Source of the DNA: Arenicellales bacterium
Lineage (GTDB): Bacteria > Pseudomonadota > Gammaproteobacteria > Arenicellales > JAJDZL01
DNA length: 64,000 bases
Assembly (NCBI GenBank): GCA_951813075.1
Contig: OX638343.1
Span: forward strand, 2,025,001-2,089,000
Reading direction: 5' to 3'
Under the pieces are notes generated by a model. The model saw nothing but the letters and a program-made list of their open reading frames with translations. It had not been told where the DNA came from and searched no databases. This document shows, piece by piece, positions 1 through 9,600 of this stretch; within the stretch, counting starts at the first letter, position 1; every line of letters starts with the position of its first letter. The position numbers and the translations under genes were made by a program.

Positions 1-729
1 CATCAGAGTTTTCATCGCCACGATACCAGTTCCCTTTGCCCGCGCTTTCTTAATCACTCGGACCAGCTCAGGCTGTAACGCTACATAGTGAAACAGGTAG
101 CGAAGCTCTTCCTCAAACGTTGGATCCTGCGCGAAATTGAAGGCTACCAGAGCAACGTCCACCAAATCGTTGTCAAGTGCGTAGTCCAGACACTCGACAA
201 GTCGTGAACCATGTCCAGACATTCCGCGGTATCTGATCTTTCCCTGTTCGATCGCACGCTCGGTAAAAATAGCCCATTCGGGATTTTTCATGCGGTCAGG
301 GTGATTGACGGCATGGTTGTAGTAGATATCTACGTAGTCGGTACGAAGCCGTTTGAGGCTGTTCTCAAGCGCTATCATCATCTGTTTGCTTGATTGTCCT
401 GCCCGTGCCTTGGTCTTGGAGGCAATCACGACTTTGTCGCGAACCCCGGACAGCGCCGCGCCTACTGCAGATTCGGATGTTCCTCCTCGGTAACTTTCGG
501 CGGTATCGAAATAGGTGACGCCCCTGTCATAGGCGTAACGTACCAGTTCGGCATCAGACAGGCGGCTGCATCCAAAAGCAATATCCGATATCTTCAAGTC
601 AGTTCCGCCTAGCGGAACGTATCGTTCAATTTTTGGCGCAGAAACTTTTTCGGCGACAACCGACACGCTTGAGGAAGCAATCCCGACCGTCGCGGCACTT
701 CCAAGCTTAAGGAATGTGCGTCTTTGCAT
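1..729 (-). CDS. Tat-exported aldo/keto reductase, 3' end cut by window edge
   Basis: The reverse strand is open from an ATG at 729 to the window edge, giving 243 residues of an aldo/keto reductase, an NAD(P)H-dependent oxidoreductase family with a TIM barrel. The N-terminus MQRRTFLKLG followed by a small-residue stretch is a twin-arginine export signal, so the protein probably acts in the periplasm or at the outer face of the inner membrane. The family catalytic tetrad is visible: Asp75 and Tyr80 in YFDTAESY, Lys105 in VIASKTK, and His139 in YYNHAVNH. The C-terminal third lies outside the window. Tat-exported members of this family often bind another cofactor near the C-terminus, which cannot be checked here. 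The substrate is unknown. Confidence 0.88.
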   Translation of the reverse strand, partial: MQRRTFLKLGSAATVGIASSSVSVVAEKVSAPKIERYVPLGGTDLKISDIAFGCSRLSDAELVRYAYDRGVTYFDTAESYRGGTSESAVGAALSGVRDKVVIASKTKARAGQSSKQMMIALENSLKRLRTDYVDIYYNHAVNHPDRMKNPEWAIFTERAIEQGKIRYRGMSGHGSRLVECLDYALDNDLVDVALVAFNFAQDPTFEEELRYLFHYVALQPELVRVIKKARAKGTGIVAMKTLM

Positions 730-1307
730 TGAATTGCGTCGTGTTTATGAGAATAGCGGTATTTGACTCTAAGTTAGACAATACACCAATTCGACTTTTG
801 ACGCACGATTTTAAACGATTGGTGCAAACTGAACGCTTGGCCGATAGTGAGTTTGAATCTATAAAAAGTTTCACGAGTATGCGAGAAAAAATTTCTGTTG
901 GAAGCAAAAGTGCAAGATATGCTGGAACGTTACCTATCGGTGGGAGATATTTCAGACTTGTCTTCGATAAACCGGCCATATCTCAAGATCCTCCGTGGAT
1001 GATACTGAGCGAATCGGCCCAAGAAGAACAACCTACGCCTAGTCTTTGCCACTAATGGGCAGTAGAACTTAGTCTGCACCCGAACTCTGTGGAGTTATTG
1101 GAAGATTGAGGAACCAAGATATTTTCAATTCCGCTATAGCAACTGACGTTCACCAATTTCTTCAGAAATTTTGCCCAAGAAATATGATATGTTACATAGT
1201 AATATTAAGTATAATATTATATGTTTTATATCATATATTTAGAATTAATGAAATTTCATGTTACAAAACCTTGAAGAATAGATTATATCATATTATTTTT
1301 TATATCA
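730..1307. other. intergenic region, no convincing gene
   Basis: This stretch separates the divergently transcribed reductase and the AbiE pair. Open frames occur on both strands (for example plus 714-1055 and minus 707-979) but have no recognisable domain, no ribosome binding site and each shadows the other. The last 130 bases become strongly AT-rich and carry the repeated element listed separately. Confidence 0.6.
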
Positions 1308-1309
1308 AT
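1182..1309. promoter_or_regulatory. AT-rich AbiE promoter with repeated TATATCATAT element
   Basis: The 10-base word TATATCATAT occurs twice in direct orientation, at 1227-1236 and 1284-1293. A 9-base inverted copy (ATATGATAT) lies at 1182-1190 and a partial copy (TATATCAAT) at 1301-1309 runs into the AbiEi start codon. AbiEi antitoxins are known to repress their own promoters by binding paired inverted repeats, so these copies are candidate operators. The repeats are seen directly; their role is inferred. Confidence 0.45.
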
Positions 1310-1925
1310 GATTGAGAAAAAATCACAGCGAGAACGAGCTTACGAACTCTTTCAAGAACTGGGAATCGTCCGTCTGCGTGAGTTCCTTGAAAATGGCGTC
1401 ACTGCTGCCACCGTCTCACGAATGGTCAGAGACGATGAGGTGATCCATCTGGACCGAGGAATCTATCAACTGGTAGACGCAGACCTTGAGACTCACCATT
1501 CCTTTGCTGAAGTTGCCAAACGCGCTCCGAATGGTGTCATCTGTCTGGTGTCCGCGCTCGCGTATCATGAAATGACTGATCAACTGCCTCCTTGGGTTTG
1601 GATCGCAATTGGATACAAAGACTGGAAGCCCAGAACTGGCAACCCACCGATACGTGTTGTCCGGTTTGCTGACAAATATCTCAATGATGACGTCATTGTC
1701 GAAAACATTGAAGGTGTTCCAGTAAAAATTTTTGATGTGGCGAAAACAGTCGCCGACTGTTTTCGGCATCGCAATAAGATTGGTTACGATATTGCTATCG
1801 AAAGTCTCCAACAGGCCCTGCGTCAGAGAAAAGCAACACCCGCGGAGATTGCTGAACATGCCATGAAACGAGGTGTTTTCAACGTTATGCTTCCCTATAT
1901 TGAGGCATTGACTGCAAATGGTTAA
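1308..1925 (+). CDS. AbiEi-family antitoxin / transcriptional regulator
   Basis: This 205-residue protein has the build of type IV toxin-antitoxin AbiEi antitoxins. The N-terminal winged helix-turn-helix (about residues 10-55) has the usual wing ending VIHLDRGIYQL. The C-terminal domain carries the family pattern ending in VKIFDVAKTVADCFRHR near residues 140-160. AbiEi proteins repress their own operon and counteract the cognate AbiEii nucleotidyltransferase. The stop codon overlaps the start of the AbiEii gene by 8 bases, which is typical of such pairs. No Shine-Dalgarno sequence is seen before the ATG at 1308, where the DNA is almost pure A/T. The repeated element just upstream suggests autoregulation. 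Confidence 0.85.
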   Translation: MIEKKSQRERAYELFQELGIVRLREFLENGVTAATVSRMVRDDEVIHLDRGIYQLVDADLETHHSFAEVAKRAPNGVICLVSALAYHEMTDQLPPWVWIAIGYKDWKPRTGNPPIRVVRFADKYLNDDVIVENIEGVPVKIFDVAKTVADCFRHRNKIGYDIAIESLQQALRQRKATPAEIAEHAMKRGVFNVMLPYIEALTANG

Positions 1926-2850
1926 AGTTATCAAAGATCTTGGCAATTCAGTACGCGCACGTCTGTTGCGCGTCAGTAAAACGATGGGGGTGAATTTTGA
2001 TTTTATATTGAACCGATACGCGGTGGAACGCCTTCTCTATCGTCTTTCGTTGTCCCAGTATTCCGAGCAATTCGTTCTCAAAGGAGCTACGCTAGTTCTG
2101 TCGAGGTTTGATGCTCCGTTTAGAACGACGCGCGATATTGATCTTATGTCGCTCGACAACGCAACACCAGAAAAATTCGAGTCGATTTTCATGGAAATTC
2201 TGGACATAGAAGTTCACGATGGCATTAGTTTCGATAAAGAGAGTATAAAAGCACATCGGTTCCAAGATGCGAACCCCTACAGTGGCGTCCGATTGCAACT
2301 ATCGGCTGAACTTGACAGCGCACGCATAAAATTCGGAATCGACATCAAGCATGGCGATGCAATCGAACCGGGATTGGAGGAAATTGAATACCCCGTGCTT
2401 CTTGAGATGCCAGCACCAAGTATGCGCGGCTATGCATTGGAAACAGTCATTGCAGAAAAATTCCATGCAATGGTCATGCATGGCGCGACGAACAGTCGGA
2501 TCAAAGACTACGTCGACATTTTTCAGCTGAGGCAATCATTCGAGTTCGAGAGACTGCGAATCGCTGAAGCGATTTTGGCGACCTTTGCAAATCGACAGAC
2601 AGAAATCCCCACCGATACCCCATCAGCACTTTCGTCAAGCTTTTCCAAAAATCCGATGAGAATAAAGCAATGGGAAGAATTCAAACGAAAGTCGATTTTC
2701 TTTGATCCAGGCACTCTCCCCAATGTGGTGAAGGCCGTAGAAGATTTTGTGATGCCGGCGGCAAGTGACGCGATCATTCTGTCCAAAAAACGGGGCGACA
2801 AACCGGTTGCTATTGAACGTGCACTACCTTACCTGATGTCATTGAACTAG
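1918..2850 (+). CDS. AbiEii-family nucleotidyltransferase toxin
   Basis: This 310-residue protein is the toxin partner of the preceding AbiEi. It belongs to the AbiEii/AbiGii nucleotidyltransferase family (DNA polymerase beta-like fold); such toxins arrest growth and some abort phage infection, and characterised relatives modify tRNA. Visible motifs are KGAT at residues 55-58, the metal-binding pair Asp73/Asp75 in RTTRDIDLM, the conserved AEKFHAM with Lys181, and RIKDYVDIF shortly after. All key residues seem intact, so the toxin is probably functional. It starts 8 bases inside the antitoxin gene. The pair sits in the slot before tRNA-Gln where many gammaproteobacteria carry ispE or lolB, which suggests acquisition next to a tRNA gene; no integrase remains. 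Confidence 0.85.
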   Translation: MVKVIKDLGNSVRARLLRVSKTMGVNFDFILNRYAVERLLYRLSLSQYSEQFVLKGATLVLSRFDAPFRTTRDIDLMSLDNATPEKFESIFMEILDIEVHDGISFDKESIKAHRFQDANPYSGVRLQLSAELDSARIKFGIDIKHGDAIEPGLEEIEYPVLLEMPAPSMRGYALETVIAEKFHAMVMHGATNSRIKDYVDIFQLRQSFEFERLRIAEAILATFANRQTEIPTDTPSALSSSFSKNPMRIKQWEEFKRKSIFFDPGTLPNVVKAVEDFVMPAASDAIILSKKRGDKPVAIERALPYLMSLN

Positions 2851-3090
2851 CCAATTCTTAGCGTAGTGACTCCGCATAACCGAAACTCCGGAAACCGATC
2901 ATTCGAGTCATACAGCCCATCGGCAACAACAGACAACTCGAGTAGCTGCCTGAATCGTTAACGAAACCTTTCACTGAACAAGTGTTGTCGTATAAAATTT
3001 ACACAAATAATTAACATGGATGCCCTTATTGGACGAATCGTACTACAAGGGCTTTTCATTGCAAGTTTCCAGTACCAAATCATTACCAGA

Positions 3091-3162
3091 TGGGGTGTAG
3101 CCAAGCGGTAAGGCACCGGATTTTGATTCCGGGATACCCAGGTTCGAATCCTGGCACCCCAG
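3091..3162 (+). tRNA. tRNA-Gln (anticodon TTG)
   Basis: The sequence folds as a cloverleaf. Acceptor TGGGGTG (3091-3097) pairs with CACCCCA (3155-3161) and the discriminator G is at 3162. The anticodon stem CCGGA (3116-3120) pairs with TCCGG (3128-3132) around the loop TTTTGAT, with anticodon TTG at 3123-3125. The T loop reads TTCGAAT. The 3' CCA is not encoded. It lies directly before prs, as in many gammaproteobacteria. Confidence 0.96.
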
Positions 3163-3239
3163 TCAATCAGTTTACCGCTCGATATAACTGACCATCAACA
3201 TAAATAGACTGCTATCGACTTGAGCTTCTAGGTCCGCAC

Positions 3240-4190
3240 ATGTTGATTGAAAATATGATGCTTCTGACGGGTAACTCCAACCGTCAACTTGCCCTCTCCA
3301 TCGCAGATTACTTGTCTGTACCACTTGGAAATGCGGTCGTCGGCCGATTCAGTGACGGAGAGATTTCGGTGGAGATCAGTGAGAACATCCGCAACATGGA
3401 TGTTTTCATTGTTCAGTCAACCTGCTCTCCAACCCAGGACAATTTAATGGAACTGCTGGTAATGATCGATGCCGTCAAGCGATCGTCAGCAGGTCGCATC
3501 ACCTCAGTCATACCGTATCTGGGATACGCAAGGCAAGACCGACGGCCCCGCAATTCGCGTGTACCGATCACCGCAAAATTGGTAGCGTCCCTGATACACA
3601 CCGCAGGTGCCGATCGCGTGCTCACCATGGATCTGCACGCCGATCAGATTCAAGGATTTTTTGACATTCCGACTGACAATGTGTACGCGAGACCTGTCAT
3701 CATCGGCGATTTGTGGAAACATCGTCCGGAAAATCTCACCATTGTCTCACCGGATGTCGGGGCGGTAGTACGCGCACGATCCATAGCGGAACAGCTTGAA
3801 GCGCAGTTCGCAATCGTAGACAAACGAAGACCAAGACCCAACGTTGCCGAGGTAATGAACGTGATCGGTGACGTGGAAAACCGTACATGCGTATTTATCG
3901 ATGACATCGTTGACACGGCCAATACGCTCTGTCAGGCCGCCGATGCCCTTGCCCAACGAGGCGCACTCGCAGTCAAAGCCTACTGCACACATCCAGTGCT
4001 GTCAGGACAGGCCATCGAGCGTATTAATGACTCGCATCTGGACGAACTGGTTGTATGTAATTCGATAAATCTTTCCGAAGAGGCAAGAAAATGCGATAAA
4101 ATTCGCAGTCTTGATGTTTCACAGCTGATCGGAGAAGCCATACGCCGGATCTACATCGGCGACTCGGTCAGTTCAATTTTTGTCGATTGA
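3240..4190 (+). CDS. prs: ribose-phosphate pyrophosphokinase
   Basis: Phosphoribosylpyrophosphate synthetase, 316 residues, makes PRPP from ribose 5-phosphate and ATP for purine, pyrimidine, histidine, tryptophan and NAD synthesis in the cytoplasm. The N-terminal LLTGNSN, the SDGEISVEI segment, the flexible-loop YARQDRR motif, the metal-binding [12 protein letters not shown] and the PRPP-binding [13 protein letters not shown] (near residue 217) are all present. The ATG at 3240 is chosen because AGG lies 8 bases upstream; ATG codons at 3255 and 3258 would remove five or six residues that are not conserved in the family. It begins the prs-rplY-pth-ychF run just after tRNA-Gln. Confidence 0.97.
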   Translation: MLIENMMLLTGNSNRQLALSIADYLSVPLGNAVVGRFSDGEISVEISENIRNMDVFIVQSTCSPTQDNLMELLVMIDAVKRSSAGRITSVIPYLGYARQDRRPRNSRVPITAKLVASLIHTAGADRVLTMDLHADQIQGFFDIPTDNVYARPVIIGDLWKHRPENLTIVSPDVGAVVRARSIAEQLEAQFAIVDKRRPRPNVAEVMNVIGDVENRTCVFIDDIVDTANTLCQAADALAQRGALAVKAYCTHPVLSGQAIERINDSHLDELVVCNSINLSEEARKCDKIRSLDVSQLIGEAIRRIYIGDSVSSIFVD

Positions 4191-4229
4191 ATTATTTCCG
4201 CTCGGAATTTATAGATAAGGAATTTGCAG

Positions 4230-4907
4230 ATGAGCACCAACTTCACACTCAACCTGACACCAAGGGAAGAATTCGGCTCTAGCAGCAGCCGCAGGTTGCG
4301 TCGAACCGGACAGGTCCCCGTGGTCGTATACGGCGCCGGGAAGAAAAACGCCCACTTTATAACCGACCATAACGCACTGATTCATAATCTTGATACCGAG
4401 GCGTTCCATTCCGCAATTATCGATATCAAGGAAAATGGCAAGACACAGGGTGCCATTTTGCGGGAAGTGCAGATGCATCCGTACAAAACCCAGATCTTGC
4501 ATATAGATTTGCTTCGAGTCAAGGCGACGGAATTGATTACTCTTAGAATACCCCTGCACTTTGTGGGTGATGACGCCGCACCAGGCGTCAAGACGTTCGG
4601 TGGAATTTTCTCTCGTTTGATTACGGATGTTGAAATCCAGTGTCTGCCTAAAAATCTTCCTGAATATCTGGAGATTGATGTCAGCGAACTGGAACTGAAT
4701 CAGGCTGTGCACATCTCAAATATCAGTCTTCCGGAAGGTGTTGAGTTGTCATCTGCCTATCATGACAGCGATGATTTCGCGATCGCCTCTGTAACACCGC
4801 CGCGCGTCATCACTGACGATGATGTTGTCGACGAGGGAATGGAAGCGATGGAACTGGAAGGCGAACCTGTAGCGGAAACCGAAGATTCGGATTCGACCGA
4901 GGATTGA
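4230..4907 (+). CDS. rplY: 50S ribosomal protein L25/Ctc
   Basis: This 225-residue protein is the long (Ctc/TL5) form of L25, which binds 5S rRNA in the large ribosomal subunit. The N-terminal L25 domain (about residues 5-95) includes REEFGSSSSRRLRRTG and VPVVVYG. The C-terminal beta domain (about 100-190) contains the FVGDDAAPGVK segment and is followed by an acidic tail. The ATG at 4230 has AAGG 9 bases upstream, whereas a TTG at 4224 lies too close to that site. The gene lies 39 bases after prs, and the usual pth gene follows. Confidence 0.95.
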   Translation: MSTNFTLNLTPREEFGSSSSRRLRRTGQVPVVVYGAGKKNAHFITDHNALIHNLDTEAFHSAIIDIKENGKTQGAILREVQMHPYKTQILHIDLLRVKATELITLRIPLHFVGDDAAPGVKTFGGIFSRLITDVEIQCLPKNLPEYLEIDVSELELNQAVHISNISLPEGVELSSAYHDSDDFAIASVTPPRVITDDDVVDEGMEAMELEGEPVAETEDSDSTED

Positions 4908-4989
4908 TTTCGTATGCCTGCTGTTCAGGCGTTGAAATCGTCGAACATGTCAGTTTGACAATTAACTGTTGCGCCAGCAGCGGAACAGG

Positions 4990-5604
4990 ATGCAGACTCG
5001 AGCAATCATAGGTCTCGGCAACCCAGGCCGACAGTATCAGAACACCCGTCACAATTGCGGGTTTCGTTTTGTCGCGAGGCTTGCGTCACATTGTCAGGTT
5101 TCGCTCAAACTCAATCCGCGACTTCAATGTCATCTGGCTCGTACAAGAATCAATGAAGTTGCGCTCTGGCTGATTCAACCCGTCACTTACGTGAATCAAA
5201 GCGGTTCTGCATTCCGTCTCTTCACTAATTACTATGAAATTGATCCCAAGAACACGATCGTCGTTCATGACGAGCTTGACTTGCCAACTGGAGTCGTTCG
5301 CCTCAAGTCAAAGGGTGGTAGTGGTGGACACAAAGGTATTACAAACATTATTCAGCACTGCGGTACCGGGGAGTTTCTGAGGATTCGGATCGGTATTGGC
5401 CGACCGCCCACGAACGCTGCGAAAGTACCCTATGTCCTGAGCGTGCCTCCGCAATCAGAGCAAGCTCTCATTGATGATGCGATTTCCGATACATTAATGT
5501 CATTAGATGATATTCTGAAAGGAAAGCTTGAAATCGCAATGAATCGTCTGCATAGCCGTCCATCCGGCAACGAAAAAGAGCCTGCCGCTGAACCGAATCA
5601 CTGA
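4990..5604 (+). CDS. pth: peptidyl-tRNA hydrolase
   Basis: This 204-residue enzyme cleaves the ester bond of peptidyl-tRNA released from stalled ribosomes and so recycles tRNA. The family signatures are visible: IIGLGNPGRQY at the N-terminus, NTRHNCGF with the catalytic His, the VHDELDLP segment with the catalytic-site Asp, and the GGSGGHKGI loop. The ATG at 4990 is preferred over an upstream TTG at 4969, since it places the first conserved strand four residues in, as in known Pth proteins. The C-terminal 20 or so residues are polar and poorly conserved. The rplY-pth-ychF order is standard for the class. Confidence 0.95.
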   Translation: MQTRAIIGLGNPGRQYQNTRHNCGFRFVARLASHCQVSLKLNPRLQCHLARTRINEVALWLIQPVTYVNQSGSAFRLFTNYYEIDPKNTIVVHDELDLPTGVVRLKSKGGSGGHKGITNIIQHCGTGEFLRIRIGIGRPPTNAAKVPYVLSVPPQSEQALIDDAISDTLMSLDDILKGKLEIAMNRLHSRPSGNEKEPAAEPNH

Positions 5605-5628
5605 TCGCCGGCCAGGAGAATTGCAAGA

Positions 5629-6681
5629 ATGGGATTTCGGTGCGGAATCATTGGCGTACCGAATTGCGGTAAATCAACGCTATTCAACGCGCTGACCGGA
5701 TCAGACGTTCCTGCCGAAAATTTTCCGTTCTGTACAATTGAACCCAATGTCGGAACTGCCTCAGTGCCGGATGCCCGACTGGCGGCAATTGCCGAAACTG
5801 TCGGCGTTGACACCATCATCCCAGCTTTCATTGACTTTGTCGATATTGCAGGTCTCGTTGAAGGTGCTTCCCGTGGCGAAGGGCTCGGCAATAGGTTTCT
5901 CGCCCACATCCGTGAAATGGATCTGATCGCGCATGTTGTCGGTGCATTCAACGACAATCGGAAATGGCAGTCCGACATTGATGTGATCAATCTGGAACTG
6001 ATACTCGTAGATCTGGACTCCGTAGAAAAAGCCGCTGACAAGGCAATCAGGCGTTCGCGCACCGGAGATCGCGAACAGGCGCGACTTGGTGAAGTTCTTG
6101 AGCACGTTGCGGCTGGTTTGCAAAGCGGCGTGGCGATCCGAGACCAGATACTAGAAGAACAGGATTTACAGACAATCGAGCATCTCAACCTGCTCACTGA
6201 AAAACCCAACTTTTATGTAATGAACGTGGACGAGAGTCGGCTGATACAAGGAGAGTTTTTATCTGCACCCGAATTGGATGATCCTGTCATATCCATTTGT
6301 GCAAAACTCGAATCTGAACTCTCTCAGCTTTCGCCACAGGAACAGACTTCATTTCGCGAGGAACTGGGGATCGAGGAGTCCGCTCTCGCTGATGTGGTTG
6401 CTTGCGGTTATCAGGTTCTGGGGCTGATCACGTTTTTTACATTCAACGACAACGAAGTTCGTGCTTGGGTAATTCCGAAGGGAACCACTGCACACAAAGC
6501 CGCCGGTAAAATTCACACTGACATGGAACGCGGGTTTATTCGGGCGGAAGTCATGTCATGCAGTGACCTGATTTCGCATGGCAGTGAGCACTCGGTTAAA
6601 ATGGCAGGTAAGGTACGATTTGAAGGTAAGTCGTACGAACCGAAAGAAGGCGAAATCATTCGAATTCGATTCAATAGTTGA
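5629..6681 (+). CDS. ychF: redox-regulated ribosome-binding ATPase YchF
   Basis: This 350-residue Obg-class P-loop protein binds ribosomes and prefers ATP over GTP. The G1 loop is GVPNCGKST, the hallmark NFPFCTIEPN follows, G3 is DIAGLVEGASRGEGLGN, and a C-terminal TGS domain contains TFFTFNDNEVRAWVI and the closing IRIRFNS. The usual length is about 363, so it is slightly short, with the G4 region reduced to NVDES. An in-frame Cys replaces the usual Val in the P-loop (PNCGKS). Its stop codon overlaps the start of putA by 4 bases, which implies co-translation with an unrelated catabolic gene. Confidence 0.94.
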   Translation: MGFRCGIIGVPNCGKSTLFNALTGSDVPAENFPFCTIEPNVGTASVPDARLAAIAETVGVDTIIPAFIDFVDIAGLVEGASRGEGLGNRFLAHIREMDLIAHVVGAFNDNRKWQSDIDVINLELILVDLDSVEKAADKAIRRSRTGDREQARLGEVLEHVAAGLQSGVAIRDQILEEQDLQTIEHLNLLTEKPNFYVMNVDESRLIQGEFLSAPELDDPVISICAKLESELSQLSPQEQTSFREELGIEESALADVVACGYQVLGLITFFTFNDNEVRAWVIPKGTTAHKAAGKIHTDMERGFIRAEVMSCSDLISHGSEHSVKMAGKVRFEGKSYEPKEGEIIRIRFNS

Positions 6682-9600
6682 CTTCAACCGATCCAACTAC
6701 CTCTCGTCCCGGCGCACTACGCGCATCCATAAGTAATGCAAGTCGCCTCGATGAGTCGACTACTGTAAAAACCCTCATCCGTCACGGCATCCTGTCTCAC
6801 AGTCAGCGAATCCTCGCTCGGGAGAAATCTTCTGAAATAGTGCGATCGATCAGATCGCAAAAGAAGTTCGGGGTGATGTCGAAGTTTCTCACTGAGTACG
6901 GTCTGATCTCTGACGAAGGCGTCAGACTGATGTGCCTGGCCGAAGCGCTTTTAAGGGTGCCGGATAAAGCAACTGTCGATGCCCTGATCAGAGATAAGAT
7001 CTGCGGAGGCGATTGGGAGCAACACGTTGGAAAATCAGATTCAGCTCTGGTCAATATATCGACAAGGATTTTTAAACTTACGGCAATAATTCTCGATGAA
7101 CATGGTCGTACCGGAACAAGCGGATCGCCAAGGCGTAAGTTCCACAAGCTTATGAACCCTGTCATTCGTTCATCGGCAACCCGCATCATCCGATACAGCG
7201 CAAATCAGTTCATTCTGGGGACAACGATTCATAAAGCCTTGAATCGCAGCAGAAAGTGGACGCGTCAGGGCTATCGCTACTCCTACGACATGCTGGGAGA
7301 AGCTGCGATCACATCCAAGGACGCGCAACGCTACATGAATGCCTATCGTGAAGCGATCCGCTTTCTCTCAATTCGGAGTCAATCGGACGATTTCCGGGAC
7401 AATCCCGGAATTTCGGTCAAGCTATCGGCGCTAACCCCAAGATTTCAATACTCACAAAGCAGTCTTGTACTGGACTCACTGACAGATCGCGTTCTGGAGC
7501 TCGCTAAACTTGCCCGAGATGCAAATATGGGTCTGAATATCGATGCTGAAGAAGTTGACAAACTCGACCTGACATTGGATGTGATTGAATGCGTGATGGA
7601 AAGCGATTCTGTGAAGAACTGGGAAGGATTCGGAGTGGTTGTACAAGCATACTGCCTGCATGCCTACCCGATGATCGAGTGGTTAGATGCGCTGGCGAAC
7701 AAGCACGAACGACGAATCATGGTGAGACTGGTCAAGGGTGCATATTGGGATACAGAGATCAAACACGCCCAAGTCCTGGGAGTCGAGTCGTTCCCCGTAT
7801 TCACGAGAAAAAGTTCCACCGATGTGTCTTATCTCGCCTGTGCAAAACGACTGCTTGAATCAAATGACCGTCTTTACCCGCAATTTGCGACGCATAACAT
7901 TCATTCGATCTGTTCAATCATGTCAATGGTGAAAGAGCATCACAGGTTTGAATTTCAAAGACTGCATGGAATGGGTGAGGAAATCCACGAGGCTGGGCGA
8001 AAACTGTACCAATATCCATGCAGAATCTACGCGCCAGTTGGCGCTCACGAAGATCTATTGGCATATCTGGTCAGAAGAATCCTCGAAAACGGTGCCAACA
8101 GTTCATTTGTTCATCAGATAGCAGATTCAGCTACCTCTATCGAGGACATTGTGTCCGATCCGATAGATGCTGTCATGAAGCTGGAGGATACCATCGCGAA
8201 TCCATGCATCGAGCGCCCGTCGCGGATATTCGAACCTTCTCGCTTGAATTCCAAAGGCACTGATTTGGAAAGACAGCCAGACCTCGCGGAACTATATATC
8301 GGGATGTCGCGATATTCCAATACCCGATGGAATGCAAAACCCAGCTCTTTGACAGCAACGACAGACAACAATTCCATCGAAATGCGAAATCCTGCGCACC
8401 TTGCGGACGTGGTGGGTGCAATCATCGAAACCCCTGTTGATTCGATCGACAATCTCATATCGGAAGCCCAACACGGATTCCAATCATGGCGCAATACCTC
8501 GGTCAAAGTCCGTGTCAACGCATTGAAACAGATCGCCGATCTTTACGAAGCCAACGCTCACGAACTTATCGCCCTGATGATTCGGGAGACTGGCAAAACC
8601 GTCTCAGATGGGGTTGCGGAATTAAGAGAAGCTGTTGACTTCTGTCGATATTACGCAAATGAGGCGATGAGGCTCGACAACATTAAAAACAGCGATGCAA
8701 GGGGCATCATCCTTTGCATCTCACCCTGGAACTTCCCCCTGGCAATTTTTACCGGTCAGATTTCAGCCGCTCTTGCAGCCGGGAACTCCGTGATCGCAAA
8801 ACCAGCCGAGCAATCAGTGCTCACCGCGTCTGTTGCTGTCGAATTGATGCATCGGGCTGGTATTCCTAAAAGTGTCGTTCAACTGTTGCCAGGCGGCGGC
8901 GAAACTGTCGGTACCGCACTGGTTGCTGACAAACGCACAGACGGAATCTGCTTCACCGGCTCAACAGAAACAGCCCAACGAATTCTCAGCACCATGACGG
9001 CTGACGGCAACTGGCAGGCTCCTTTCATTGCCGAAACTGGCGGACTCAACGCCATGATCGTCGATTCTACCGCTTTACCGGAGCAGGCCGTACGTGACAT
9101 CGTTGCCTCTGCATTTCAAAGTTGCGGCCAACGCTGTTCGGCACTGCGCATGCTATACATCCAGAAGGATATCGAGAGTCGCCTTCTCGACATGCTGTTC
9201 GGCGCGATGGACGAACTGAGAGTCGGTGATCCTTGGTGTGTCTCAACGGATGTCGGACCAGCGATCGACAAAATAGCCCAGCAATCTCTTTTGAGATACT
9301 GCGAAACCATGACTGACGCAGGAAGGTTGCTGCATCAAACATCTGTATCGAATGACTTGGACGGCTACTTCGTGCCTCCTACGGCATTTCGAGTCTCAGG
9401 AATTGAAGAACTTGAAGGTGAAGTGTTCGGTCCGATACTGCACATTGCCACATACGAGTCGACCGACATTCCCAGAATCGTACAGTCAGTTAACGCTCGT
9501 GGCTACGGACTCACGTTCGGACTACATACGCGGCTTGAAAATAGATCCGAGACTATCGCCAGAAAAGTTAATGCGGGCAACATCTACATCAACCGGAACC

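Noticed and set aside
714..1055. Plus-strand open frame of 113 codons upstream of the AbiE pair
   Set aside because: No recognisable motif, no ribosome binding site, and a competing frame on the other strand; treated as non-coding.
1416..1946. Minus-strand open frame of 176 codons opposite the AbiEi gene
   Set aside because: It lies wholly over the AbiEi gene, whose plus-strand product matches a known family; the reverse frame has no domain.
5598..6209. Minus-strand frame of 203 codons opposite ychF
   Set aside because: Ser-rich shadow of ychF with no motif.
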